Positions 1-6,787 are shown, numbered from the stretch's first letter. The stretch is DNA of 9,688 nt from RUG14130 sp045598325 (GCA_045598325.1 JAZLLT010000068.1:1-9688), one strand, 5' to 3'. The notes: generated by a model not told the origin, from the sequence alone. Program-made: numbers and translations.

Positions 1-35
1 TGCTGCGGCGGTTTTCGGGCGCAAAACCTGAGAGG

Positions 36-152
36 AATGAATTTTCGGCTCCCGCAACGCAAGCGTTGCTCCGCTATAATTCACCTCGGGGGACAAAGTT
101 CCCCCTGCGGATTGAAAGCCGGAGGGCTGCGGCCTTCCGGACCGCCCGCGGG
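36..152. repeat. Cluster of inverted repeats, probable dispersed intergenic element
   Basis: Three hairpin-forming units lie back to back with no convincing gene. The first has outer arms TGAATT (38-43) and AATTCA (78-83) around a perfect inner palindrome, GCAACGC (54-60), AA, GCGTTGC (63-69). The second is GGGGGA (88-93), a six-base loop, then TCCCCC (100-105). The third is CCGGAGGGC (119-127), TGCG, GCCTTCCGG (132-140), with one G-U pair. From general familiarity, this kind of block recurs between genes in Oscillospiraceae genomes; that is memory, not a search. It has no transposase. It could instead be the folded 3' end of an upstream transcript. A short frame ending in TGA at 29-31 may be the tail of an upstream gene, but nine codons are too few to call. 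Confidence 0.5.
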
Positions 153-183
153 AAGGGGAGGGCAGACGCCCTCCTCTTTGTTT
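153..183 (+). terminator. Terminator-like hairpin before the APH-family gene
   Basis: The stem runs 153-163 against 168-178: a GC-rich core GGAGGGC/GCCCTCC around the loop AGAC, extended by one G-U, one G-C and two A-T pairs. It is followed by a T-rich run, TTTGTTT, to 183. This fits a rho-independent terminator for transcription entering from the left and separates it from the promoter that starts eleven bases further on. Confidence 0.6.
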
Positions 184-193
184 CGCGAATAAG

Positions 194-222
194 TTGCTAT
201 TTTGGAGAAAATGTAGTACAAT
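194..222 (+). promoter_or_regulatory. Sigma-A-type promoter for the APH-family gene
   Basis: The -35 is TTGCTA (194-199, four of six consensus bases) and the -10 is TACAAT (217-222, five of six), separated by exactly 17 bases in an AT-rich stretch unlike its surroundings. Transcription would start near 229, giving a leader of about 20 bases with the ribosome site GGAGAG at 240-245 before the ATG at 250. Confidence 0.75.
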
Positions 223-249
223 AATATAAGAAAACAGGCGGAGAGAACC

Positions 250-1041
250 ATGAAACTGCCGGATTCGATTGATAAACTTGTTTTGAACCTGCCATACGCC
301 GTGAACAAGACGGGAATGTCCGGGTCGGAAGTGCGGATGTATGACGGGATGGTGCTGAAAATCTGTCCCGCGGACGCGGAGACGGAGAACGAGGCGGCCA
401 TCGCGGCGTTCCTCAAAGGGAAACTGCCTGTGCCCGGGATCCTCGCGCGGGAAACCGCGGATGGCGTTTCCCATACCCTCATGACCCGCGTGAAAGGGAA
501 GATGCTCTGCGACAGAGCATATCTCACCGATATTCCGCGGCTGCTCGACCTTGCCGCCGAAGCGCTCAAAAAGATGTGGAGCGTGGACATCACGGGCTGT
601 CCGGACGGGGTCAGCCGCCTTGAAAACCGCCTTGCCGTTGCGCGGTACAATGTGGAAAACGGGCTCGTGGATATGAACAATACGGAGCCCGGTACCTTCG
701 GACCCGGCGGTTTTGAAAATCCCGCTTCTCTCATTGACTGGCTCGAAAACAACCGCCCGCCCGAGGACCTTGTGCTCACTCACGGCGACTGCTGCCTGCC
801 CAATCTGTTTGCGGATGAAAACGGCATCTGCGGTTATATCGACACGGGCAAAACGGGTGTCGCCGACCGCTGGCAGGACATCGCCCTGTGCATCCGCTCC
901 ATTTCCCACAATCTGGACGGACGATACTCCGGCGGCGTGAAGTACGGCGATTTTGAGCCGGAAGACCTTCTTGACCATCTGGGGATCCCCATGGATGAGG
1001 AAAAATTCATGTATTATGTGTTGCTGGACGAACTGTTCTGA
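250..1041 (+). CDS. APH(3')-family aminoglycoside phosphotransferase-like kinase
   Basis: This is a cytoplasmic small-molecule kinase of the aminoglycoside 3'-phosphotransferase family, which transfers phosphate from ATP to a hydroxyl of kanamycin-type drugs. At 263 residues it is the usual family length, and the C-terminus LLDELF matches the characteristic ending of APH(3') enzymes. An N-terminal nucleotide-binding lobe (about 1-90) carries a Ser-rich loop and the probable ATP-binding lysine K37. The catalytic loop is HGDCCLPN (178-185), with D180 as the expected base and N185 as a metal ligand. The second metal motif IDTG follows (D198), then the family hallmark GVADRWQDIAL. All catalytic residues are present, so it should be active. 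Whether it gives resistance or phosphorylates another substrate cannot be told from sequence. Two adjacent cysteines in the catalytic loop are unusual. It has its own promoter and a terminator-like hairpin upstream. Confidence 0.88.
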   Translation: MKLPDSIDKLVLNLPYAVNKTGMSGSEVRMYDGMVLKICPADAETENEAAIAAFLKGKLPVPGILARETADGVSHTLMTRVKGKMLCDRAYLTDIPRLLDLAAEALKKMWSVDITGCPDGVSRLENRLAVARYNVENGLVDMNNTEPGTFGPGGFENPASLIDWLENNRPPEDLVLTHGDCCLPNLFADENGICGYIDTGKTGVADRWQDIALCIRSISHNLDGRYSGGVKYGDFEPEDLLDHLGIPMDEEKFMYYVLLDELF

Positions 1042-1150
1042 AATAATCATCCCGGCTTCACCTATGGGGAAACTGTCGAGCACAGCGAGACTGATGAGGT
1101 GGGAACGGATTTGCGTCAGGTGACGGCCTCATCTGCCGCCGCATCATCCT
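1042..1150. repeat. Degenerate intergenic repeat-like element
   Basis: This gap holds no convincing gene. It contains an imperfect hairpin, TTCACC-TAT-GGGGAA (around 1057-1072), a small hairpin CTGT/ACAG (1073-1085), and a longer inverted repeat, GATGAGG (1093-1099) with CCTCATC (1127-1133). The order, a TTCCCC-like hairpin followed by CTGTCGAGC and then CTGATGAGGTG, resembles a very common dispersed repeat in Oscillospiraceae and related clostridia; this is recognition from memory. The frame of the preceding kinase stays open past its stop for another 42 codons, which is probably chance. A ribosome site GAGG (1154-1157) for the next gene lies just after it. Confidence 0.45.
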
Positions 1151-1166
1151 GCCGAGGTACTGAATC

Positions 1167-2426
1167 ATGACCAACGCCGAAATCCTGCAAACCGCCCTCC
1201 GCCAGTCCGCCGTTGACGCGGGCTGCGCGCCGGAGGACTTTCTGAAAAGGGAAAACACCCTCGCGCGTTCCCGCGTGAACGCGGGCGCGCGGGCGTATCT
1301 CACCCTGCCCTTCGATATCGATTTTATCTGTTACGGGCACGGCACCGTGGCGAGCGCGGGGGAGGAACTGCTGCCCGCCGCGCGGGCGTATCTCGCGTCC
1401 AACACGGCGGAGCCCTTCCGTCTGTTCGAAACACCGCATATGAACGCCCTCACGGAAATCCTGCCCGCAGGTTACAAAATCTGCTTCATGGCGGAGTATT
1501 TCCTGCCCGATGTGACGAAACTCGTTCCCCTCGACTGCCCCTATGAGACGCGGCTCATGACCCGCGCGGATTTTGAACCGCTCTACGGTCAGGGCTGGGA
1601 TAACGCTCTGTGTGAAAAGCGGAAGCAACTGGATGTCATCGGCATGGGCGCATTTGACGGAGAGAAACTCATCGCTCTGGCGGGTGCAAGCGCGGACTGC
1701 GATTCCATGTGGCAGATCGGCATAGATGTGCTGCCGGAATACCGCGGGAAAGGCGTCGCTTCGGCGCTCACCTCCCGTCTCGCCCTCGCGATTTTCGAAA
1801 ACGGACGCGTGCCCTTCTACTGCGCGGCGTGGTCCAATGTGGCTTCCGTGCGCAACGCCATCCGCAGCGGCTTCCGTCCCGCGTGGGTGGAGATGACGGT
1901 CAAGAAGGCGGATTTCGCGGACGGCATGATGAACCCCGCGTACCTCCTGCGGCCTGCGCGAAGGGACGAGGCGAAGGCGGTCATGAGCCTGTATAAGAGT
2001 TCCATCGGACGCCCCGGCTGCACCTGGAACGAATATTATCCCGCGGCGGAAAACATCGAGGATGATCTCGCCTGCGGCGGGCTGTATGTATACGAGGACA
2101 GGGGCAGACTCATCGGCGCGGTGTCCGTGCTGTCGGGAAAGCAGATGGAACTCAATGACCTGCCCTTTGAAGGCGCCGGCGTGCCCTGTGAGATCAGCCG
2201 CATCACCATCGCGGAGGAATACGCGGGCAAAGGGCTTGCCGGGAGGATGCTCATGCAGCTGTTCGGTGTCCTCAGGGATAAAGGCATAGATGAAGTACGC
2301 CTGCTGGCGGCGAAATGCAATCCCGCCGCCATCAAAACCTATGAAAAACTCGGTTTCCGTTTCATCGGAGACTGTTTCATGTTCGGAAACGACTATCATA
2401 TCGGAACGCTCGATTTAAGGAGGTAA
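1167..2426 (+). CDS. Tandem GNAT-family N-acetyltransferase
   Basis: A 419-residue cytoplasmic protein with two GCN5-related acetyltransferase folds, which move an acetyl group from acetyl-CoA to an amine. Residues 1 to about 110 are a helical N-terminal region of unknown role. The first GNAT domain (about 120-260) has the acetyl-CoA pyrophosphate loop in the form EYRGKGVASAL (R193, G194, G196), then an N-x-x-S-x-R-x-x-x-x-x-G-F segment. The second domain (about 265-419) has EYAGKGLAGRML (A353, G354, G356), then N-x-x-A-I-K-T-Y-E-K-L-G-F. In the second, alanine replaces the usual first Arg/Gln of the loop. The ATG at 1167 follows GAGG at a spacing of nine bases. The last two codons form the ribosome site of the next gene, so the two are translationally linked. 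Substrate unknown. Confidence 0.82.
   Translation: MTNAEILQTALRQSAVDAGCAPEDFLKRENTLARSRVNAGARAYLTLPFDIDFICYGHGTVASAGEELLPAARAYLASNTAEPFRLFETPHMNALTEILPAGYKICFMAEYFLPDVTKLVPLDCPYETRLMTRADFEPLYGQGWDNALCEKRKQLDVIGMGAFDGEKLIALAGASADCDSMWQIGIDVLPEYRGKGVASALTSRLALAIFENGRVPFYCAAWSNVASVRNAIRSGFRPAWVEMTVKKADFADGMMNPAYLLRPARRDEAKAVMSLYKSSIGRPGCTWNEYYPAAENIEDDLACGGLYVYEDRGRLIGAVSVLSGKQMELNDLPFEGAGVPCEISRITIAEEYAGKGLAGRMLMQLFGVLRDKGIDEVRLLAAKCNPAAIKTYEKLGFRFIGDCFMFGNDYHIGTLDLRR
2416..2423 (+). promoter_or_regulatory. Full-consensus ribosome binding site inside the GNAT gene end
   Basis: TAAGGAGG is a near-perfect anti-16S match six bases before the ATG at 2430. It overlaps the final Arg-Arg codons of the acetyltransferase gene, which fixes the amidohydrolase start and indicates strong, coupled translation. 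Confidence 0.85.
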
Positions 2427-2429
2427 ACC

Positions 2430-4025
2430 ATGAAAACGCTTCTCACGAACGCGCGCATCTACGACGGAACGGGTTCCGAGCCCTTCTGCGGGTCGGTGCT
2501 CATCGACGGCGACCGCATTGCCTCGGTAGGCAGGGAAATCCCGGATGCGGACAGAGTCATCGATTTGGGCGGCAGATCCCTCGCGCCCGGCTTTATCGAC
2601 CCACACTCCCACAACGACTGGTTTGCCATCAAGAAGGAGCCGCTCAAGTATTTCGAGCCGTTCATCCGTCAGGGCATCACTACCTTCGTGACGGGCAACT
2701 GCGGTCTTTCCTGCATCGGTTTTGACGAAACGAGCGCGCATGTGGACGACATCGGCGGCGGGCTTTTCACCTACACCGACACCGTGGGCAAGTTCGGCTC
2801 CATTGCGGAGATGAACGCCGCCATCGACGGAAAAATGCCCTGCAATGTGGCGACCCTTGTGGGTCACTGCTCCGCCCGCGCCTCCGTGGCGGGTCTTGAA
2901 AACCGTCCGCTCACCGAAAAAGAAGAAACCGAAATGCTCGCCATCCTCGAAAAGAATCTTCGGGAGGGCGCGGCGGGCGTGTCGTTGGGCCTCATGTACG
3001 AGCCCGGTCTTTACGCGCCCACGGACGAACTCAAGAAGGTCGCCGCGCTGTGCGTCAAGTACAACAAGCCCCTCACCGTGCATCCCAGAGCTGAGAGTAA
3101 AGTCTCCATGTCCTACAAGCAGCTCTTCGGACGCTCCCATCTGCTGCGCGCCGAGGACGAACTGGTGGAAATTGCAAAAGGCACGAATCTGAAACTCCAG
3201 CATTCCCACGCCATTTTCGTGGGCAGGAGCAGTTTCGGCGACAAGGACGAGTTTTTGAACATCCAGAAGCAACTGCGCGCGGATGGCGTGGACGCCATGT
3301 ACGATATCTACGATGAACTGCTGGGCGTGTCCGTCATCACCGTCGTTCTGCCCGCGTGGTATCAGGGGATGAGCAAAGAGGAGCGGAAAAAGCCCCTCAA
3401 CAAACTGAAACTTCGCGTGCTCATCGCCGCCACGAGCCTGCTGCTGGGCTTTGGCTTTGACGACATCCAGGTCGCCTACATCGGTCCCGGTTACGAAAAG
3501 TACGAGGGAAAGACCGTCGCGCAGATCGCAAAGGAAAACGGCAAGTCCGCCCTCGACATGTACCTCCAACTCTGCGAGGAGAGCAACTTCAAGGGCCGCG
3601 TGAACATGGGTCCCTACACGACGCCCGAGATCATCCGCGAGTTCGAGCACGACCCCAACTGCCTGTATATGACCGATGCGTGGGTAGAGGACTACGGCGT
3701 ACAGAACCCCGCCATCTACGATTGCTTCCCGAAATTCCTGCGGGACAGCCTGCTGGGCACGGGCGACACTCTGCCCGCCACCGTCCGCCGCATGACCGGC
3801 GCCACCGCGGACCGCTTCATGCTGAAGGACCGCGGCTACATTAGGGAAGGCTGCTTTGCCGACCTCACCGTGTTCGATGAAAGCGAGATCAAGGCGGCGA
3901 CGCCCGACAAGACCAACGCCTTCGGCATCAAAAAGGTATTCATCAACGGCGCCCTCGTGCTGGACGAAGAAGAACTCAACGGCAAAGCATTGAAGACCAG
4001 CGGAAAAGCGCTCACCGTAGAATGA
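2430..4025 (+). CDS. D-aminoacylase / N-acyl-D-amino-acid deacylase family amidohydrolase
   Basis: A metal-dependent hydrolase of the amidohydrolase superfamily. The best-known relatives remove acyl groups from N-acyl-D-amino acids; other members are dihydroorotase-like or peptide hydrolases. At 531 residues it is slightly longer than typical D-aminoacylases (about 480). An N-terminal beta-sandwich strand set leads to PGFIDPHSHND with metal ligands H59 and H61. GNCG (89-92) gives C91, the cysteine ligand peculiar to this family. GAAGVSLGLMYEPG (180-193) is the conserved loop before H218 in VHPRAES, and H260 in QHSHAIF is the next expected ligand. D416 in MTDAW takes the place of the usual SDG aspartate. 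The tail returns to the sandwich with GCFADLTVFD and KKVFINGALV. No signal peptide, so cytoplasmic. It sits three bases after the GNAT gene and 18 before the epimerase start, hence one operon. True substrate unproven. Confidence 0.85.
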   Translation: MKTLLTNARIYDGTGSEPFCGSVLIDGDRIASVGREIPDADRVIDLGGRSLAPGFIDPHSHNDWFAIKKEPLKYFEPFIRQGITTFVTGNCGLSCIGFDETSAHVDDIGGGLFTYTDTVGKFGSIAEMNAAIDGKMPCNVATLVGHCSARASVAGLENRPLTEKEETEMLAILEKNLREGAAGVSLGLMYEPGLYAPTDELKKVAALCVKYNKPLTVHPRAESKVSMSYKQLFGRSHLLRAEDELVEIAKGTNLKLQHSHAIFVGRSSFGDKDEFLNIQKQLRADGVDAMYDIYDELLGVSVITVVLPAWYQGMSKEERKKPLNKLKLRVLIAATSLLLGFGFDDIQVAYIGPGYEKYEGKTVAQIAKENGKSALDMYLQLCEESNFKGRVNMGPYTTPEIIREFEHDPNCLYMTDAWVEDYGVQNPAIYDCFPKFLRDSLLGTGDTLPATVRRMTGATADRFMLKDRGYIREGCFADLTVFDESEIKAATPDKTNAFGIKKVFINGALVLDEEELNGKALKTSGKALTVE

Positions 4026-4043
4026 TACATGCAGGAGAACATC

Positions 4044-5111
4044 ATGAAACAGAACATTGAACTCAACGGAAAGACCATCCTCGTCACCGGCTGCCCGGGA
4101 TTCATCGGCGCGAATCTGGTATTGCGGCTCATTTCGGAACTCACCTCCGTCCGTATCATCTCGCTGGACAACATGAACGACTACTACGATCCCGCTCTCA
4201 AGGAGTATCGCCTGAGCCTTGTCGAGAAGGCGGCGAAGAGAAGCGGCATCGAGCATATCTTCGTGAAGGGCGATCTTTCGGACAAGGCACTCATCGACGG
4301 TATCTTCGAAAAGTACCGCCCCGAAATCGTGGTGAACCTCGCTGCGCAGGCGGGCGTGCGCTACTCCATCACCAATCCCGATTCCTACATCAAGAGCAAT
4401 CTGATCGGCTTTTACAACATCCTCGAAGCCTGCCGCGCATACCCCGTGGAGCATCTGGTCTACGCCTCGTCCTCCTCGGTCTACGGCGGCAACACAAAGG
4501 TGCCTTTCAGCACGGATGACCGGGTGGACAATCCCGTGAGCCTGTATGCCGCCACCAAAAAGAGCAATGAACTGCTGGCGCACGCGTACAGCAAATTGTA
4601 CGATATCCCGTCCACGGGTCTGCGTTTCTTCACGGTCTACGGTCCCGCGGGGCGCCCCGACATGGCGTATTTCGGCTTCACGAACAAACTGCTGAAAGGA
4701 GATACCATCAAGATCTTCAACTTTGGCAACTGCAGGCGGGACTTCACCTATGTGGACGACATCGTGGAAGGTGTATTCCGCGTAATGAAGGGCGCGCCCG
4801 TGAAGCAGACCGGCGCGGACGGGCTTCCCGTACCGCCCTACGCGGTGTACAACATCGGCGGCGGACAGCCCGAAAACCTGATGGATTTCGTGACCATCCT
4901 GTCCGAGGAACTGGTCTGCGCGGGCGTGCTTCCGGCGGACTACGATTTCGAGGCACACAGGGAACTGGTGCCCATGCAGCCCGGTGATGTGCCCGTGACC
5001 TACGCGGACGCGGAAGCGCTGGAGCGCGACTACGGCTTTACGCCCCGCATCACCCTGCGGGAAGGTCTGCGCGCGTTTGCCCGCTGGTATAAAGAATTCT
5101 ACAAGGTATAA
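4044..5111 (+). CDS. UDP-glucuronate 4-epimerase-type NAD-dependent epimerase
   Basis: An extended short-chain dehydrogenase/reductase that should interconvert UDP-glucuronate and UDP-galacturonate through a 4-keto intermediate. The Rossmann NAD loop is TGCPGFIG (15-22). D in SLDNMNDYYDP is the adenosine-ribose binder. ASSSSVYGG (141-149) carries the active-site serines and YAATK (168-172) the catalytic Tyr/Lys pair. The run TVYGPAGRPDMAYF, then GNCRRDFTYVDDIVEG, is the signature of the UDP-glucuronate epimerase subgroup rather than GalE or dTDP-glucose dehydratase. An ATG at 4029 is also in frame, but the ribosome site AGGAG (4033-4037) lies inside that extension and sits six bases before 4044, so 4044 is preferred (355 residues). 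Last of the tightly packed genes before the hairpin at 5116. Subgroup assignment is from motif recall. Confidence 0.87.
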   Translation: MKQNIELNGKTILVTGCPGFIGANLVLRLISELTSVRIISLDNMNDYYDPALKEYRLSLVEKAAKRSGIEHIFVKGDLSDKALIDGIFEKYRPEIVVNLAAQAGVRYSITNPDSYIKSNLIGFYNILEACRAYPVEHLVYASSSSVYGGNTKVPFSTDDRVDNPVSLYAATKKSNELLAHAYSKLYDIPSTGLRFFTVYGPAGRPDMAYFGFTNKLLKGDTIKIFNFGNCRRDFTYVDDIVEGVFRVMKGAPVKQTGADGLPVPPYAVYNIGGGQPENLMDFVTILSEELVCAGVLPADYDFEAHRELVPMQPGDVPVTYADAEALERDYGFTPRITLREGLRAFARWYKEFYKV

Positions 5112-5115
5112 AAAT

Positions 5116-5143
5116 AAGGCAGTTCCCTGACGGGGACTGCCTT
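5116..5143. terminator. Strong hairpin between epimerase and SGNH genes
   Basis: AAGGCAGTTCCC (5116-5127), loop TGAC, GGGGACTGCCTT (5132-5143) form a 12-bp stem with one G-U pair. A-runs flank both sides. Read on the plus strand there is no proper T-tract after the stem, so it may only attenuate transcription or protect mRNA ends. Read on the minus strand it is followed by ATTTTTA and looks more like an intrinsic terminator. It lies five bases after the epimerase stop, and the ribosome site of the next gene starts seven bases past it. Confidence 0.6.
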
Positions 5144-5159
5144 AAAAACAGGAGCGTTT

Positions 5160-5861
5160 ATGAAAACCGTTCTGATCATCCTTGCGCTTCTCGTGCTGCT
5201 TGCCGCCGCGTTCGTTTCCTGCGGATACACCACCATCCCGTTTTACGGCAGGATCCGTGCGGGCAGGCGGGTAGCCTGCGTGGGCGACAGCATCACATAC
5301 AGCTGCACCCTGCCGCTTTGCTTCCTGCGGAGTTATCCCCGTGTGCTGGGGCGTTTGCTCGGGAAGGGCTGGTGTGTGCGCAATTTCGGCGTCAATGACC
5401 GCGATGCCCAGAGCACGGGCGACAAACCCTACGAAAAGGAAAAGGCGTATAAAGAAAGCCTTGCTTTCGCGCCCGAGATCGTGGTGATGCTGCTGGGCAG
5501 CAACGACAGCAAAGACTTCAACTGGATCTCGGACGAGCATTTCAAGGAGGAATACAAGTGTCTGGCGGGCAAATACCTCGCCCTGCCTTCCGTGAAGCGC
5601 GTGATCCTCGTGACGCCGCCCGCCGCGTTTTCCCCCATCGCGAAGCCTTTCTGTCTCACCAACGATGTGCCGGCGGACAAACTGGCCCGCACGGCGGAAC
5701 TGGTGCGGGAAGCGGCGCGGGAACTGGGTCTCCCTGTCGTTGACCTCAATCCCGTTACCCAAAACCGCCGCGACCTCATGGGCCCGGACGGACTTCATCC
5801 AAACGGCAAGGGCGCGAAATTCATCGCCGGAATGGTGTACGAGTGCATCAAAGAGATGTAG
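5160..5861 (+). CDS. Exported or membrane-anchored SGNH/GDSL-family esterase
   Basis: A 233-residue hydrolase of the SGNH superfamily, whose bacterial members often remove acetyl groups from polysaccharides or cell-wall sugars. Residues 4-19 are a hydrophobic segment after a single lysine, giving a signal peptide or anchor. C21 follows in AAAFVSC, a lipobox-like but imperfect site because of the Phe at -3. Block I is VGDSIT with nucleophile S44. Block II is the glycine of RNFGVND. Block III is LLGSND with N115. Block V is DGLHPNG with D210 and H213. The catalytic set is therefore complete. AGGAG (5150-5154) lies five bases before the ATG. It follows the epimerase by 48 bases containing a hairpin, so it could be read with that operon at reduced level; no separate promoter is evident. 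Sialate or xylan-type esterase are alternatives; substrate unknown. Confidence 0.85.
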   Translation: MKTVLIILALLVLLAAAFVSCGYTTIPFYGRIRAGRRVACVGDSITYSCTLPLCFLRSYPRVLGRLLGKGWCVRNFGVNDRDAQSTGDKPYEKEKAYKESLAFAPEIVVMLLGSNDSKDFNWISDEHFKEEYKCLAGKYLALPSVKRVILVTPPAAFSPIAKPFCLTNDVPADKLARTAELVREAARELGLPVVDLNPVTQNRRDLMGPDGLHPNGKGAKFIAGMVYECIKEM

Positions 5862-5871
5862 CGCGGAGCAG

Positions 5872-5894
5872 CGTGAAAGTACGCGCACTTTACG
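5872..5894. repeat. Imperfect inverted repeat upstream of the HAD promoter
   Basis: CGTGAAAGT (5872-5880) and ACTTTACG (5887-5894) are complementary apart from one bulged G, around ACGCGC. There is no T-run after it, so it is a poor terminator. Its place ten bases before the -35 box would suit a regulator site, but nothing else supports that. Confidence 0.35.
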
Positions 5895-5903
5895 GACGCG
5901 GGA

Positions 5904-5932
5904 TTGACAGCGCAATGTCTGCGTGTTAAAAT
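5904..5932 (+). promoter_or_regulatory. Strong sigma-A promoter of the HAD-kinase-nucleotidyltransferase operon
   Basis: A perfect -35, TTGACA (5904-5909), a spacer of exactly 17 bases, and the -10 TAAAAT (5927-5932, five of six). Transcription should start near 5940, leaving a leader of about 23 bases that contains GGAGG (5953-5957) before the ATG at 5963. This makes the three following genes a separate and probably well-expressed unit. Confidence 0.85.
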
Positions 5933-5962
5933 TCACCTATCAATATTTCTACGGAGGCGACT

Positions 5963-6787
5963 ATGTCCATCAAGGCTGTCCTCATCGATTTTGACGGTAC
6001 CTGTCTGCAGAAAGACCAGACCTATATTTCGCTTGTCAATATGCACGCCATCCGCAAAGCGCTGGACGCGGGCATCTATGTCATCCCCTGCACGGGGCGC
6101 TCCGTGGACATCTTCCCGCCCCAGATCGAGGCGGAAAAGCGCATCCGTTACTGGGTGGCGTCCGCGGGCGCGCGGGTCATTGACCGCGCGGAGAACAAAG
6201 TGGTCTCCGAGTGCGTGTTTACACCCGAAGAATCCGCGACTCTCATCCGCCTGTTCGAGGGAAGGAACATCTACGCGGAAGTGAGCGCGCTGGGCAGGAT
6301 CCACCTCGAAAAAGCGGTCTATGACCATATCTGGGACTTCAAGGTGCCGGCGCACCATGTGTGGTTCGTGGACGCGGGCCGCGTGACGCCCGTCGATAAA
6401 CTGTCCGACTATTTCCTCGAGCACCGTCTCGGCATGGAAAAATCCAATATCTACGGACTTGAACCCGCGGAAGCGGCGTGTCTGCAGGAAGAAATCAGGG
6501 GGACCGGGCTTGCCTGGATCCCGAAGCCGAACACTTTCTCCGTGCAGTTCTTCCCGAAACGCCTGGATAAGCGCAACGCCGTGGACGATCTGCTCGTGAA
6601 ACTCGGCATCACCTGGGATGAAGTCATGGCTATCGGAGACGCCGATCTGGACCGCTGCGTCGTGGAAGCCGCGGGCATCGGTGTTGCGGTAGGCAACGCC
6701 AAGCCGGAACTGCTGGAGGTCGCCGATCATGTGGTCGCCTCCTGCGACGACAACGGGCTTGCCGAAGCGTTCGAGAGGTTCCTGTAA
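5963..6787 (+). CDS. Cof/YbiV-type HAD-superfamily phosphatase
   Basis: A 274-residue haloacid dehalogenase-type hydrolase of the Cof (IIB cap) group, cytoplasmic enzymes that dephosphorylate sugar phosphates and similar metabolites with Mg2+. Motif I is DFDGT, with nucleophile D9 and acid D11. Motif II is the Thr of CTGR (43-46). Motif III is the lysine of LDKRNAV (K203). Motif IV is GDADLDR (225-231, D226 and D230), a variant of the usual GDxxND, followed by VEAAGIGVAVGNA. The cap lies between about 80 and 190. All catalytic positions are filled. It opens an operon behind a strong promoter, and its stop codon overlaps the kinase start by one base. This suggests a role in the same sugar-phosphate pathway, for example removing excess sugar-1-phosphate or supplying free sugar; that role is inference. 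Confidence 0.88.
   Translation: MSIKAVLIDFDGTCLQKDQTYISLVNMHAIRKALDAGIYVIPCTGRSVDIFPPQIEAEKRIRYWVASAGARVIDRAENKVVSECVFTPEESATLIRLFEGRNIYAEVSALGRIHLEKAVYDHIWDFKVPAHHVWFVDAGRVTPVDKLSDYFLEHRLGMEKSNIYGLEPAEAACLQEEIRGTGLAWIPKPNTFSVQFFPKRLDKRNAVDDLLVKLGITWDEVMAIGDADLDRCVVEAAGIGVAVGNAKPELLEVADHVVASCDDNGLAEAFERFL

Noticed and set aside
1..31. A possible C-terminal tail of an upstream gene ending in TGA at 29-31.
   Set aside because: Only nine codons are visible and all three plus frames are open for some distance here, so no frame can be preferred.
81..779. A 232-codon minus-strand frame crossing the promoter region and the kinase gene.
   Set aside because: It runs through a hairpin cluster and a promoter and is antisense to an intact APH-family gene.
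1021..1050. A weak promoter candidate (TTGCTG with AATAAT) at the end of the kinase gene.
   Set aside because: The spacer is only 15 bases and the -35 overlaps coding sequence; read-through from 194-222 is enough to explain expression of the GNAT gene.
1091..1097. CTGATGA in the 1042-1166 gap, the core of a hammerhead ribozyme.
   Set aside because: The required GAAA lies upstream with no room for stem III before GTC, and no circular permutation gives all three stems. It is better explained as part of a repeat-like element.
1100..1110. TGGGAACGG, faintly like a T-box specifier-terminator motif.
   Set aside because: The conserved TGGTACC core and a terminator/antiterminator pair are absent, and the downstream gene is not an aminoacyl-tRNA synthetase or amino-acid gene.
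1116..2399. A 427-codon minus-strand frame opposite the GNAT gene.
   Set aside because: The plus-strand product has two clear acetyl-CoA loops; the antisense product shows no motifs and is a frame shadow.
2415..4958. An 847-codon open frame on the minus strand opposite the amidohydrolase and epimerase genes.
   Set aside because: It is antisense to two genes with complete family motifs and strong ribosome sites, spans their boundary, and shows no recognisable domain. Long antisense frames are expected with GC-rich third positions.
5142..5936. A minus-strand frame opposite the SGNH esterase.
   Set aside because: The plus strand has all SGNH blocks and a signal-like N-terminus; the antisense frame has no motifs.
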